DNA from: Hyphomicrobiales bacterium
Lineage (GTDB): Bacteria > Pseudomonadota > Alphaproteobacteria > Rhizobiales > Xanthobacteraceae
DNA: 64,000 nucleotides
Reading direction: 5' to 3'
NCBI GenBank assembly: GCA_017305715.1
Contig: JAFKKG010000009.1
Location: forward strand, 186,001 to 250,000
Shown in pieces: positions 49,564 to 59,426 of this stretch. The position numbers and the translations under genes were made by a program. Position 1 is the first letter of the stretch; every line of letters starts with the position of its first letter. Under the pieces are notes generated by a model. That model ran no database searches and was not told where the DNA came from. It saw only the letters and a program-made list of their open reading frames with translations.

Positions 49564-50778
49564 TCAAGGACCGAAAACCGAAATATCGTCGAACGAAACC
49601 ACGCCGTCGCTAAAGCTGTGATTTTTGACTGACACAAAGTAGGAGCCGGCAGCCGCGACGAAGGACCCGTTGATCACGCCGGTACCGGCAACGTCGGCGG
49701 AATTGTAAAGGTAATCCGCGCCGCCGAAATCGCTTCCAAGCCCCAGATTATCGACAGTGACTGCAAGTTTGGCCGCGTTGGTGTCGTTTCGCGTTACGGT
49801 TGCCTTGACCCGGTAAGTTGCGCCAATCGTAAGACCGGCAATCTGCTGGACTCCGCCGCCGATCGAGTGCCCAGAGACGTTCGTCACCAAGAGCGCCCCC
49901 GCGGATTGGGACAGGCACGAACTGTCAGAGACAAACGCGCCGCCGTTGTACGTCACTCCGCTCCAGGACGATGCGTCAACGGTGAACGTGCCGTTAACGA
50001 CTTTTTCGGAGAATCCGAGGTAAGCATAGAAAACATCCCTCCCGAACTGCGAGCAGCCGACGTCGTTAAAATGGTTCGACGTCAGTGCATAGGCGTCGGT
50101 GTCAAGCCATTGATTGAGCGGCCCCGCGTTACCTGCCGTGACTTGTGCAAGTCGTACGTTCGGGAACGTCGCCCACGCTGAATTGATCCGACCGACAATG
50201 ATCTTTGTAGCCGAACCGGCCCAACGCGCTCGCATCGCCGTCAGTACATTTGGCAGGTTTGTCGGATAGGCGGCGTCCCAAGTCGCATCACCGGCGTCGG
50301 TTTCGCCCTGCATCCACAGAATCATCCGAACGCGCGGAATCAGGCCCTGCCTGAAGATTGCGAGCTTCGCCGCATTAATCGCCCGCTCGACGTTGGTGAA
50401 ATATTCCGACGAGGAAGACTCGCTCCAATCGTTTCCTGTTGTTGCGAAAAGCCTCGACCCGCCGATCGCATATTTGACAATAAATATTTTCTTAGCCGGC
50501 GCGAGCAGCCTCATCCTGTACGAAAATTCGGCTTCCGGCCCCCAATTGCCCGACGAACCACTACCACCATCGATCTGCGTCGTCGGCTGGAGCGAATTTG
50601 TCCCCGCACCGTAGGTTATGAAAGCGGACGTATCGTAATCCCAGATCAGAACTTTCGGGTCGCTCACGATGTACGCCGGCACTCCCTCCAACGTAGTGAC
50701 GTTGCTCTGCGTATTCGATTGACCCGCAAAAACGAAGATGTCGGCTTCGCGGGAACTGAAAAGCAGCGGATTATGCAC
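49564..50778 (-). CDS. SASA-family carbohydrate esterase with C-terminal binding domain
   Basis: 404 residues. IFVFAGQSN (about residue 14) holds the Ser nucleophile, GEAEFSYRM-like region follows, LWMQGETDAG (about 155) the Gln/Glu block, and SNHFNDVG (about 235) the catalytic His. The C-terminal 140 residues form a beta-rich carbohydrate-binding-type domain. SASA enzymes remove acetyl groups from sugars, suggesting processing of host O-antigen or capsule. AT-richer than neighbours. It overlaps the next gene by 8 bases. Confidence 0.85.
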   Translation of the reverse strand: MHNPLLFSSREADIFVFAGQSNTQSNVTTLEGVPAYIVSDPKVLIWDYDTSAFITYGAGTNSLQPTTQIDGGSGSSGNWGPEAEFSYRMRLLAPAKKIFIVKYAIGGSRLFATTGNDWSESSSSEYFTNVERAINAAKLAIFRQGLIPRVRMILWMQGETDAGDATWDAAYPTNLPNVLTAMRARWAGSATKIIVGRINSAWATFPNVRLAQVTAGNAGPLNQWLDTDAYALTSNHFNDVGCSQFGRDVFYAYLGFSEKVVNGTFTVDASSWSGVTYNGGAFVSDSSCLSQSAGALLVTNVSGHSIGGGVQQIAGLTIGATYRVKATVTRNDTNAAKLAVTVDNLGLGSDFGGADYLYNSADVAGTGVINGSFVAAAGSYFVSVKNHSFSDGVVSFDDISVFGP

Positions 50779-51715
50779 GGCCCTGGAATCCTTTCACGAC
50801 GCCGTCGATAGTCGTGCTGTTCGCCGAGGGCGTGAAGCCGTTCAGCGTCTGGTGCTGGATCCAGACCGTCACGCCGCCGCTCGATGGCTTTGTGATGATG
50901 TACCCGCCTTCGTCCGGCACCAGGCGCGCCTTGCCGCCATCGGAAAATGCGCGGAATGTTCCGGACATGGAACCTAGATAGCCCGCCCTCTTGTTCGAAT
51001 AGGTCGCATTGTCGCCCGCGCCCACGCCCGAAGTTGCTGTCGGGTCGCTATTGTACAGGAACGCGCGCACCGGCACGCTGGCGGCCAAGCCGGTATCGTT
51101 CGTATCGAGCAGAAGCTCGGTCAGGCAGACCGGATCATCGTTGACATCGGAGACAGTCGCGGACAGTGCCATGACCGATCCCGCGGTCGAATTGTTCGAA
51201 ATGCTGTCATTCGGCGAATACGGCGTCACATTCGCCGGCCGCACCAGTTGCGTGAAGGATGCGCTCACATAGCGCGGCCGATTATTGGTGAGCCGGCCCG
51301 CGATTCGCTTGAGGAACGCGATCACACCGCCAGTCGCGGTGTCAGACGTCGCAGCCGCATCATCGGGTGCGCCGATTGAGTCCTGGTCGCTGCCGTCAGC
51401 TGGCCCGATCGAGGTGCGCTGGCGCTGCCCGCCCGTGAACGTGATTGTATCGCCATTGCCGACGCCGGCGCCGGCCGCATTGGCGCTCATGGTGACCGTG
51501 GTCGCGGTTTTCGACAGCACCGTGGTCCCGCCGGCGATCGAGGTCGGCGTCGTCGAGTTGGCGATGACCATGCCCTTGGAAACGTTGCGCGGCACTGACG
51601 CGAAGGTCAGGAGGGCGTTGCCGGCGGACGTTGTGGCGCTGGTGACACCGAAGGTCGAGGGATCGATCGTCTCGACCGGAATGCCGGTACCGGGCAGCGT
51701 GACGTTGTTGGACAT
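50771..51715 (-). CDS. Phage structural protein, 314 aa
   Basis: MSNNVTLPGTGIPVETIDPS, then a Ser/Thr/Asn-rich beta protein with repeated AGN, GGT and TSG turns, and TKPSSGGVTVWIQHQTLNG. No family recognised. Position after head-tail connector suggests a head-fibre or decoration subunit. Confidence 0.68.
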   Translation of the reverse strand: MSNNVTLPGTGIPVETIDPSTFGVTSATTSAGNALLTFASVPRNVSKGMVIANSTTPTSIAGGTTVLSKTATTVTMSANAAGAGVGNGDTITFTGGQRQRTSIGPADGSDQDSIGAPDDAAATSDTATGGVIAFLKRIAGRLTNNRPRYVSASFTQLVRPANVTPYSPNDSISNNSTAGSVMALSATVSDVNDDPVCLTELLLDTNDTGLAASVPVRAFLYNSDPTATSGVGAGDNATYSNKRAGYLGSMSGTFRAFSDGGKARLVPDEGGYIITKPSSGGVTVWIQHQTLNGFTPSANSTTIDGVVKGFQGRA

Positions 51716-51758
51716 GCGTTAGTCCTTTACGAAATGCGAGATTTGAAGTTGGTACGGG

Positions 51759-52379
51759 TCACCAGACCTCGGACAACACAAGGCCCGTCACGGCGTCCGG
51801 GATCATGGTCGCGAATTCCGGGCGCAGTTCGTACTGCTTTTCGCCGACACCGATCACGAGATCGCGGCGCAACGTCAGATTGGCCTCGCCCATCGAATAG
51901 AGGTGTCGGATCTGCAGCATGATCGCGACCTTGACGTTTTCCGGCACGTCAGCGGGTTCATAGCCGGCGTCGAATGTCACCACGATCGGCTCGGGTGAAT
52001 GCGCGAAAACGATCGGCCAGCAAGTTCCGAACCTGGGGAAAATCGCGACGCTGTCGCCGCGGGTCTGCACGACGTAATCGGCTCTATCGAGGGTCTGCAT
52101 AGATTGCGTGGTCCAGTCGACATATTTGATCGACGAGACGTCATCGATCGCGACCGGAGCCACCGGCACAAGCAATTCACGGCGCCAGGACGTCAGGACC
52201 CATTCCAGTGTCTGCCGCGCATATACGCGCTGCACAATGCTTTGCACCAGCTTGGTGGCCGCCGGGATCAGCGCCTTGATCACGACGTCATTGCTGGCGT
52301 CGACCACGCGCAGCTGTGCCTTTGCCTCGGCCAGGCTGACCGGATAGGCCGTGGCAGCATCAGCGATGCGGAGCGGCAT
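51759..52379 (-). CDS. Head-tail connector protein (gp6-like)
   Basis: 206 residues. MPLRIADAATAYPVSLAEAK, IKALIPAATKLVQSIVQRVY and the DVPENVKVAIMLQIRHLY helix are typical of HK97 gp6-type connectors that bind below the portal. Confidence 0.82.
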   Translation of the reverse strand: MPLRIADAATAYPVSLAEAKAQLRVVDASNDVVIKALIPAATKLVQSIVQRVYARQTLEWVLTSWRRELLVPVAPVAIDDVSSIKYVDWTTQSMQTLDRADYVVQTRGDSVAIFPRFGTCWPIVFAHSPEPIVVTFDAGYEPADVPENVKVAIMLQIRHLYSMGEANLTLRRDLVIGVGEKQYELRPEFATMIPDAVTGLVLSEVW

Positions 52380-52438
52380 GTTGATCGTTCCCGATAGTAG
52401 GGCGCGCGCCCCGGCGAACCGGAGCGCGCTGTCCGGAC

Positions 52439-52888
52439 TTAGACGTTCTGGACCACGCTGGCGGCGTCGTTATCGGTCGCGACCCCATAGCGCGGATCGA
52501 CGCCAAGGATCGACGCAGAAACCAGCGAGGCCGCAGTGCCGACCGTGATCGTCAGGCGGAAAAACTTGAAGCCATTGTTGAAGTCGAGATCTTCCTGCTT
52601 GAGGTCGATCGTCGCCTGGTTGTTGTCGTTGCTGGCCTTGACGAGCTGGGTGATAGCCCTGCCGGTCACGTCCTTCGTTCCGGCGCCGCCGCTTGACGTT
52701 GCCTGCTCGATCTTGGCGTCGACGGTTGCAGAAGCACCAAGGACGCCGGTCGACAGCAGCGCCATATAGTTGTGGAACTTGGTCGCGTCGATCCAACCGC
52801 TTGAGACGGCGCCGGCGGCCTGCGATACGGGACCGATTGCGCCGACGAGGCCGACGCGCTGTGATGGTTTCATTGCGGGACCAGACAT
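52439..52888 (-). CDS. Phage structural protein, 149 aa
   Basis: MSGPAMKPSQRVGLVGAIGP, then WIDATKFHNYMALLSTGVLG and a beta-rich second half KFFRLTITVGTAASLVSASI. It follows the capsid gene closely and resembles small capsid-associated proteins of rhizobial phages. Role unknown. Confidence 0.7.
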   Translation of the reverse strand: MSGPAMKPSQRVGLVGAIGPVSQAAGAVSSGWIDATKFHNYMALLSTGVLGASATVDAKIEQATSSGGAGTKDVTGRAITQLVKASNDNNQATIDLKQEDLDFNNGFKFFRLTITVGTAASLVSASILGVDPRYGVATDNDAASVVQNV

Positions 52889-52967
52889 AGGGTCCTCCTT
52901 TTCGCTGTGAGTTTTGAAAACGCGGGTGAAGCGGTCCGGCGCGCGGTTTTGCGCGCGCCGGTAGCGG

Positions 52968-54281
52968 TTAGCGGGCGGCGAGCGCGACGAAATGCGACTT
53001 GCTGTTGGTGCCCTTGGCCGCAGCGATCGGCGCCGACAGATAGGGCTGGCCGCCGATCCGGAAGATCCAGCGGAACGCGGTCAGGTTCTGGTCGAAGAAC
53101 AGATGGATCGACGCCGCGAAGTCGATGCCCCCGCCCTGCTTGGTCGCGAGGGCATAGCCTGACAGATCGCCCAGCACGATATCGCCGGGCGTGCCGAGGG
53201 TTTCGCAGTGTTCATTGAACAACAGCGGATCGCCCATGAAGATATTCTTGAAGGGCGACCCCGACAGCGCCTGGTTGATCGGCAGGAACGCCGCGTTATT
53301 GCCGATCGTGAGCGTGCCGAGCTGCGGAATGGTATCGCGGTTCGCAAGCCAGATCGGGCTGCTGCCGGGCCCCTCAAACAGCCGGGACATCATCTTGAGG
53401 ACATTGGCCGTGTTGATGGTGGCCGCGGTCTGGCCGCCTTCCGCCGCGACGGTCACCAACGCACCGGACTTCATGAAGCCCAGCGGCTTGCCGTTACCAT
53501 CGCCGAACACGACAGCCTCGAACGCCTTCCAGCGGATCGCCCGGGCGGCCTGCACCATGATGCGGTTCTGCAGCCGCGGTGCGTCGTCGAGCACTTCCTG
53601 GGTCGCCAGCACGAACGCATAGAGCTCGTGCAACTGCATGATGGTCGGCGTCAGCGCCGCCTTGGTGGCGATCATCTGGGTGCCTTCCGAACGCCAAGCC
53701 GCCTGGACGCCGGCGGCGCCCCAGGGCGTGGTCTCATCCTTGACGATGCCGACCGTGTTGCCCTGCGTCGGTTCCGGGTTGCAGAAACTCAGCAGGTCAT
53801 TGTCGGCGAACACCAGGCTCCAAATCTGCTCACGCCATTCGGTCGGGACCAGAACCCCCTCACCGCTCGAGCCCTGGTTCTGCTGGTAACCGCTCGCCGC
53901 CGCAGCAAAGCGCGGATCCGCGATGCCGTTGACCTGGAAATTGCGAACCGACACGGCGAACTCGGCCAGGCTCTTGAACCCGGCCGTGCGCGCCGGGTCG
54001 GTATCGTTGACGACGGTCGCCAGCGCCGGGCCTCCGAGCGCGGTCGAGCCGAACAGCGTGGCACGGCGCGAAGCTTTTTCCTCGGCCGAGATTTCGCGAT
54101 CCAGCGCGGAAACTTCCTGCTCGAGCGTGTCGACCTCGGCCTCGAGCGTCGTGATCGAGGCCTTTTCGGCATCGGTCGCATTGTCCTTGCCGAGCAGCGC
54201 GTTGAGCTGATCGAGCGCGGTTTTGCCAGCCTTGGCCTTGTCGGCGCGGGCCTGGCGCAGTTTCTTGAGATCCTTTTTCAT
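52968..54281 (-). CDS. Major capsid protein, HK97 fold
   Basis: 437 residues. N-terminal helical scaffold (delta) segment rich in Lys, Ala and Glu, about residues 1-75 (EAEVDTLEQEVSALDREISA), then the HK97 shell domain with LVPTEWREQIWSLVFADNDL and GNGKPLGFMKSGALVTVAAE. The delta part is probably removed by the S49 protease encoded upstream. It assembles the icosahedral shell. Confidence 0.93.
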   Translation of the reverse strand: MKKDLKKLRQARADKAKAGKTALDQLNALLGKDNATDAEKASITTLEAEVDTLEQEVSALDREISAEEKASRRATLFGSTALGGPALATVVNDTDPARTAGFKSLAEFAVSVRNFQVNGIADPRFAAAASGYQQNQGSSGEGVLVPTEWREQIWSLVFADNDLLSFCNPEPTQGNTVGIVKDETTPWGAAGVQAAWRSEGTQMIATKAALTPTIMQLHELYAFVLATQEVLDDAPRLQNRIMVQAARAIRWKAFEAVVFGDGNGKPLGFMKSGALVTVAAEGGQTAATINTANVLKMMSRLFEGPGSSPIWLANRDTIPQLGTLTIGNNAAFLPINQALSGSPFKNIFMGDPLLFNEHCETLGTPGDIVLGDLSGYALATKQGGGIDFAASIHLFFDQNLTAFRWIFRIGGQPYLSAPIAAAKGTNSKSHFVALAAR

Positions 54282-54380
54282 GGATCGGACTCCTGAGTTT
54301 TGATGACGCCGGACATGAGAGCCCGCACTCCCGCTGTCCGGCGACGCGGGTGGGCAACCGACAAACGGGAAGTTGACGGG

Positions 54381-55244
54381 CTACTCGAACGCGAGTGCGG
54401 AACGGCGGCGCGAGGCGGCGCGCGTCGGCATCTTGGCGACCAGGCCGCCGATCACTTGGTCGAGGGTGGCAACGCGATCGGCCATGCCGCGCGCCATTGC
54501 TTCCCTGGCGCCAAAGACGCGGCCCTGGCCAAATTCATCCTTGACCTTCGCTTGCGTGACGCGCCGGCCGGATGCGACCGACTTTATGAAGTCGGCGCCG
54601 GCGACATTGGCGCGTCCCTGCAGGAAGGCGCGCGCTTCATCGGACAAGGGCGCAAACGGATGCGCCTCGTTCTTCATCGGCGACTGCTCGGACCGGATCA
54701 GTGTCATCTTGAGGCCGATTTGCTCAAGCCAGCCGGAAACATCCTGGTGCATCACCATGGCGCCGATCGAGCCGACGTCGCCGGACGGCGAGATGACCAG
54801 CTCGGAGGCCTGCGAGGCGATCCAGTAGGCCGCTGATGCCGCCAAAGTGTTGACGCAGGCGATCACGGGCTTTTTGCCCGCGGCCTCGGCAACCGCGGCG
54901 GCGGCCTCGGCCGTTCCCGAGACCGTGCCGCCAGGGCTGTCGACGTCGAGGATGATGCCGGCGACGTCAGCGTCAGCAGCCGCGCGCGATACCGACGCGG
55001 CAATTCCCGAAAGGCTCGAGCCGTACCAGGAGCCGCGCGGCGTCAAACCGCCGTAGACACCGATCAGCGCGATCTTGCTCGGCTGCGTTGCAACCGATTC
55101 CGCGATCGCGGTCAGTGCCGCCTCGCGCGCCTCGATGCGCGGCAAGCCGCTCACCATCGCGGAAACTTCCAGCGCCACAACCGCGTCGATCGACGTGACC
55201 TGCGCGATCACCTGGCGCAGCTCGCAACACTCCGGCTCAGCCAT
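54381..55244 (-). CDS. Head maturation protease, S49 family
   Basis: 287 residues from ATG 55244 (MAEPECCELRQVIAQVTSID), overlapping the portal stop. SppA-like serine peptidase: LDVDSPGGTVSGTAEAAAAV (oxyanion loop), ACVNTLAASAAYWIASQASE with the catalytic Ser, and a downstream Lys in the family. It processes the capsid protein during head maturation. Longer starts exist inside portal. Confidence 0.88.
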   Translation of the reverse strand: MAEPECCELRQVIAQVTSIDAVVALEVSAMVSGLPRIEAREAALTAIAESVATQPSKIALIGVYGGLTPRGSWYGSSLSGIAASVSRAAADADVAGIILDVDSPGGTVSGTAEAAAAVAEAAGKKPVIACVNTLAASAAYWIASQASELVISPSGDVGSIGAMVMHQDVSGWLEQIGLKMTLIRSEQSPMKNEAHPFAPLSDEARAFLQGRANVAGADFIKSVASGRRVTQAKVKDEFGQGRVFGAREAMARGMADRVATLDQVIGGLVAKMPTRAASRRRSALAFE

Positions 55245-56583
55245 TGTCGGACTCCCCATCGTCATTTTCGCCGGCGCCGGCGTCCTTGCCAGCGCCATCC
55301 TTGCCGCCGGCGTCGGCTCCGGCGGAATCCTTGGTCAACGGATTCTTGTATTCGCTGCCTTCCGGATCCGACCGCGGCGACATGTTCTCAAACCGCAGAA
55401 TGTCATTGGCGGACAGCCATTCGCCCTGCCGGCCGATCAGATAGGCGCGATAGCGATTCAGGAGATCGCCGCGCAGCAGGCCTGCGAAATTGAATTCGAC
55501 GAACAGGCTATTGTCGTCATTGTCGAGCAGCAGATCGCGCTCGGCGGCCTGCTCGATCGCGATCGCCAGCGGCGCGAGGCAATAGATGACGAACTCGCTC
55601 GACTGCTGCTCGATGTTGTTATTGGTCGAGCGCTTGAGGCGGCCGGCGCGGTGCGGCGGGTAGCTCCACAGCCCTAAAACCGCCGTGTCGGCCGCATCCT
55701 CGGTCTCGAGTAGCTGCGCCTCGGCATTGGTGACCTTGAGCTGCTGATATTCGGCGCCGTATTTCAGCAGGCGATCGCGGTGCCGGTTGCGGCCCGTCGA
55801 CGTCCGGCGCCAGGTATCGAGAAAGTCATTTTCGGCGTCCTTGTCCTTGAAGTTGCCCGGGTGCTTGATAATGCCGCCGGTCTGGCCGCTGTTGGCGAAC
55901 CAGATATCGCCGTAATCGTGAACGGCGATCGCGCGGCCGAACACCTTTTGCGCACTCTCAAAGATCGGTTCGCCAAGCAGACCGTCCTCACGCAAGGGAT
56001 TGCCGCGCAGGTGCCAAAGCTCGTCCTCGCGATAGGTTTCCGTCTTGAGCGATGCACCCTGCACCAGCGTCGCCGGAGGATTGAACGTGTAATAGAGCCG
56101 GCCGTCATAGCGCCGCTCGACCTGCGCCAGGCGGCGTGGATGAATCAACTCGACGCCGCCGAGCCCGTATGGCTGCGGGCCGAGCCGATCGCCGGGCGGC
56201 AAAATCTTGCAAAAACCGTTGCGGTAGTAGGACAGATGCCATGACAACTCGCCGATAAATTCCGCCGGCGAATTGAGATCGTTCGGCCGCGCCGCAAACA
56301 GGCGCGAGATCGGATGATCCGGCAGCGCCTCGCGCGCCCCGCCGGCACCGCGTCGATAGACTGACGCCGGCAGGGTCGACATCGCCGACGAGAGACCGTA
56401 ACGGACCGACTGGACGGCGCCGAGCTGCGAGACGTTGCGGTCATTGACCACCACACCGGCGGCCGAACCACCACCGCCGAGCGCGCCCCAATATTGCGGA
56501 TCCCACTGGTCGCGCGGTTTAGTGACGTCGATGGAGTCGGCCATCAAGCGCAGCGCATTGCCGATGCCGGACAGAATGCCCAT
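55237..56583 (-). CDS. Portal protein, HK97 family
   Basis: 448 residues. MGILSGIGNALRLMADSIDV, VRYGLSSAMSTLPASVYRRG, ELSWHLSYYRNGFCKILPPG, and a conserved core near EFNFAGLLRGDLLNRYRAYL. The C-terminal 30 residues are Asp/Gly/Ala-rich (DAGGKDGAGKDAGAGENDDG), an acidic low-complexity tail. It forms the dodecameric DNA channel and overlaps the S49 protease. Confidence 0.93.
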   Translation of the reverse strand: MGILSGIGNALRLMADSIDVTKPRDQWDPQYWGALGGGGSAAGVVVNDRNVSQLGAVQSVRYGLSSAMSTLPASVYRRGAGGAREALPDHPISRLFAARPNDLNSPAEFIGELSWHLSYYRNGFCKILPPGDRLGPQPYGLGGVELIHPRRLAQVERRYDGRLYYTFNPPATLVQGASLKTETYREDELWHLRGNPLREDGLLGEPIFESAQKVFGRAIAVHDYGDIWFANSGQTGGIIKHPGNFKDKDAENDFLDTWRRTSTGRNRHRDRLLKYGAEYQQLKVTNAEAQLLETEDAADTAVLGLWSYPPHRAGRLKRSTNNNIEQQSSEFVIYCLAPLAIAIEQAAERDLLLDNDDNSLFVEFNFAGLLRGDLLNRYRAYLIGRQGEWLSANDILRFENMSPRSDPEGSEYKNPLTKDSAGADAGGKDGAGKDAGAGENDDGESDNG

Positions 56584-58346
56584 CAGACGACCACCACCAT
56601 GTCAGAGCCGGTCACCAGCATGCCGGCCGAGGGATTCCAGCTCATCAGGATCGCCGCCTGAAACAGCGCGATCAGCGGATCGATCTTGGCGCGGCCGGCG
56701 ACCGCCTTGGTCACCATCAGGGAATTGCCGCGCTGCTCGGTCTTGGCGTTGCCCATCACCCAGGCCATCAGCAGCGACCCGCCATGCCAGAACGTGCCGT
56801 CGGAGAGCTTGCGCTCGAGGCCGTACAGCGCCGGCGCCAGGGCCGGCCCCTGCAGCAACCGGCGGATCATCTCGTCGGTGACGCCGGCGCCGGTCAGCGC
56901 CTCAATGATCGCGGCAGCGTTGTTCGGATCGATGCCGATAGCGTTTTTCTCGGGCAGCAGGCCCGAGGTGATGATCGTCGCAACGATCGCGGCCAATTCC
57001 TCGGCGTCTTGCGGCACCGGGACGATCGACAGCTCGTCGGCATCAGCGAATTCCTGCAGCTGGGTGGCGATATCCTGGCGCAGATCCAGCACTTTCGGCA
57101 CCACCCAGGCGCGAAACCAGCCAAGCCATTCGCGCGTGTTTCTGTCGCGGCCGATGACGGCCAGGCCGAGCAAATCGTCGAGGCCACCGCCGTCGATGCC
57201 GATCGTCACCACGTCGCTGCGTTCGAGCACTGCATCGAGCGATTTCAGGGTTTCGTCGACCGCACCCTCCCAGAAATCGGCGCCGCGCCAACCTTCATTG
57301 TTGATGCCCTGCCCGATCTCGATATTGAGATGCTGCGAGGCCCAAATGCGGATCGCTTCCTCGCCCTTTTCGCGCTCGGACGCCCAATCGGCAAACATCG
57401 ACTCGACCGTGATCGGGCGGTTGATGTTCGGCATGACCATCGGCCAATTCGCCGGGTCCTTCCAACGCTCGACCACGCCGGCCGCACGCTCTTCGCGGGT
57501 CAGGACGGCGATATCGCGCGGCAATTCGTAGAGCAGCGGCAGCGTCGGGCGTATGATCTTGCCCCGATAGAGGCCGTCGCGAATGTTGCGCACGAATTTG
57601 AGCTCGGATTTGAAGGCGCCGGCCGGAATGTCGTCACTTTGCGTCGTGGTGGTGACCAAAACACCCTCCGGCGTCTTGTCGAGGCCACCCCGGATCTGGC
57701 GCAGCACGCGTGAGGTGTTGGCCGCCTTGCCAAGGACATGCAATTCGTCGAGCAGCACGAAAATCAGCGCCATCGCGCCGGTCAGGATGCGCAGATCGAA
57801 GGTGGCGACCTGCATTTCCGATTTCGTGACCAGGTCCTCGATCGTTTTGATGTGGTCGCGCGGGCGGAAACGGCGCTTTAGGTCAGGCGACTCGTCGATC
57901 ATGCCGACCGCCTGCTCATAGGCGCGGTCGGCAATTGCCTGCGTTGGGCCGAGAAACAGCGCCGTTGCCCGCGGTCGGAAGTTCATCAGCATCGCGACGA
58001 GCATCAGCGCCGCGGAATAGGTGGTTTTCGACGATCCTTTCGGCACCAAGGCAAAAAAATCGCGGATCATCCTGATATTGTTGACCGGGTCCCAGGAGCC
58101 GAACACGGCGCGAACGAGGTCGCGAAACCATTGTCCGGACGCATCGCCGAGCCGCGGGTTGCCGGGAACGTCGGGCAGCCGCAACTCGTCGTAAAACGCG
58201 AGGCCCATGTCTGCCTCGGCCTCGAACAGCGGCATGTCGGGCAGAAGAGACCGACCATCGCGGATGCGATCCTGCCAATCCGTGCGGGACAGATCCCACA
58301 TGGGCGGCGCCGCCGGGCGGCTGGCCTGCGCAAACTGATCCTGCAT
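56583..58346 (-). CDS. Terminase large subunit
   Basis: 587 residues. ATPase with Walker A-like VPKGSSKTT (about residue 100), Walker B IFVLLDELH (about 188), and a nuclease domain with the acidic residues in IGIDGGGLDDLLGLAVIGRD (about 385). It packs DNA through the portal. ATG 58346 overlaps the stop of the small subunit (TGATG); the codon before it is TTG. Confidence 0.94.
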   Translation of the reverse strand: MQDQFAQASRPAAPPMWDLSRTDWQDRIRDGRSLLPDMPLFEAEADMGLAFYDELRLPDVPGNPRLGDASGQWFRDLVRAVFGSWDPVNNIRMIRDFFALVPKGSSKTTYSAALMLVAMLMNFRPRATALFLGPTQAIADRAYEQAVGMIDESPDLKRRFRPRDHIKTIEDLVTKSEMQVATFDLRILTGAMALIFVLLDELHVLGKAANTSRVLRQIRGGLDKTPEGVLVTTTTQSDDIPAGAFKSELKFVRNIRDGLYRGKIIRPTLPLLYELPRDIAVLTREERAAGVVERWKDPANWPMVMPNINRPITVESMFADWASEREKGEEAIRIWASQHLNIEIGQGINNEGWRGADFWEGAVDETLKSLDAVLERSDVVTIGIDGGGLDDLLGLAVIGRDRNTREWLGWFRAWVVPKVLDLRQDIATQLQEFADADELSIVPVPQDAEELAAIVATIITSGLLPEKNAIGIDPNNAAAIIEALTGAGVTDEMIRRLLQGPALAPALYGLERKLSDGTFWHGGSLLMAWVMGNAKTEQRGNSLMVTKAVAGRAKIDPLIALFQAAILMSWNPSAGMLVTGSDMVVVV

Positions 58347-58843
58347 CAATGCGACTGCTGCCGGCGCATCATCAGCTCGCCGAGCGGCGTGCCGGCATCG
58401 GGCGAATGTGCCGCGATCACGGCGGCCTCTTTCTTGCCGACCTTCTCAGCCTTCGCGGCCGTCTCGCCCGCCGGCGCCCGCTCGACATCGCGCGGCTTGG
58501 TGGTCTGCCCGAAGTTCATCAGATCGTTCCGCTCGAGCAGATGGCCGAACAGCCGGATCGCGCTGACGTTGCCCTTCTGGACACCATCCCAGGCGCGCAT
58601 CATCACTGACGCGTCGAGGCGATCGCGGGCGACCGCCCTGGACTTGAGCTCTGAAAAATAATGCTTCCGCAACGTCGGCAATGTGACGCGAAGCGTCGCC
58701 GCGATCCGCTCATTGCTCCAGCCGCACGCCAGCAACATGTTGACGCGATTCCGGTTTTCGACGGTCGGCACATGTTGCGGCCGACCACGCCCGCCATGAT
58801 TGGCAGCGATCGGATCGCCAAACAGGTCAAAATTATCGGTCAC
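58346..58843 (-). CDS. Terminase small subunit (putative)
   Basis: 165 residues from GTG 58843 (TDNFDLFGDPIAANHGGRGR), with the HTH part NRNRVNMLLACGWSNERIAA and TLRVTLPTLRKHYFSELKSR. It would bind the packaging site. GTG start is chosen because the sequence before it is Ser/Arg-rich and not protein-like; no strong SD is seen. Precedes terL directly, as expected. Confidence 0.82.
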   Translation of the reverse strand: MTDNFDLFGDPIAANHGGRGRPQHVPTVENRNRVNMLLACGWSNERIAATLRVTLPTLRKHYFSELKSRAVARDRLDASVMMRAWDGVQKGNVSAIRLFGHLLERNDLMNFGQTTKPRDVERAPAGETAAKAEKVGKKEAAVIAAHSPDAGTPLGELMMRRQQSH

Positions 58844-58944
58844 GATGAAAAAAAACCCGCGAATGAGAGAGATGCCGGTCCGTAGAGAGAGGGGTCGAGA
58901 GGATTTGCCCCACCCCCACCCCTTCTCGAGCCGAGGCTGTTCGC

Positions 58945-59223
58945 TCAGTACCAGACGCCGCGCGTGTGGAGCGATGATTGCTCGGCGCGCTGTTTGTCGC
59001 GATCGTGGCAAGACTTGAGCAACGTCTGCAGGTTGCTTTCATCCCAGAACAGACGCTCATCACCACGATGCGGCTCGCGATGGTCGCACACCAGTAGCGA
59101 GGTGTTAGCTTCCATCAAGCCGCAACCGCACTGGCAGGTGTACCGATCGCGCTTGAAGATCGCGAGGCGCAGCAATCGCCAGCGAGCCAGCTTGTACCAA
59201 GCCTTCCATGGGGGCTGCGCCAT
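58945..59223 (-). CDS. HNH endonuclease
   Basis: 92 residues. MAQPPWKAWYKLARWRLLRL, then CQCGCGLMEANTSLLVCDHR with the HNH zinc Cys pairs and His, and LQTLLKSCHDRDKQRAEQ. Phage HNH proteins next to terminase are needed for DNA cleavage in packaging. Start 59223 is 14 bases after an intrinsic terminator. Confidence 0.88.
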   Translation of the reverse strand: MAQPPWKAWYKLARWRLLRLAIFKRDRYTCQCGCGLMEANTSLLVCDHREPHRGDERLFWDESNLQTLLKSCHDRDKQRAEQSSLHTRGVWY

Positions 59224-59242
59224 ACCCACGCCGCAACGAAAA

Positions 59243-59272
59243 ACGGCCGCAGCGTGGGTGCGCTGCGGCCGT
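59243..59272 (-). terminator. Strong terminator between early and late genes
   Basis: Perfect 12-bp stem ACGGCCGCAGCG / CGCTGCGGCCGT with a 6-base loop; on the minus strand it is followed by TTTTT. It lies between the NusG-like gene and the HNH gene, so late genes need a new promoter or antitermination. Confidence 0.85.
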
Positions 59273-59351
59273 AAGTCAGAGGGAGGAAACGCCCACTCAG
59301 GGGAGCGATAGCGCGAGGCGCTACCGCACAACCATGGATGCAGAAACGACA

Positions 59352-59375
59352 AAGCCCAGCGCGAGGGCTGGGCTT
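59352..59375 (-). terminator. Second terminator-like hairpin before late genes
   Basis: Stem AAGCCCAGC / GCTGGGCTT with a 6-base loop, followed on the minus strand by TTTG. It lies 52 bases after the NusG-like stop. Weaker T run than the neighbour terminator. Confidence 0.6.
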
Positions 59376-59426
59376 GCGGGGTGCGCTTCGCGCGGTAACC
59401 TGAAATCAGGCCCTGAGCATCCAGCG

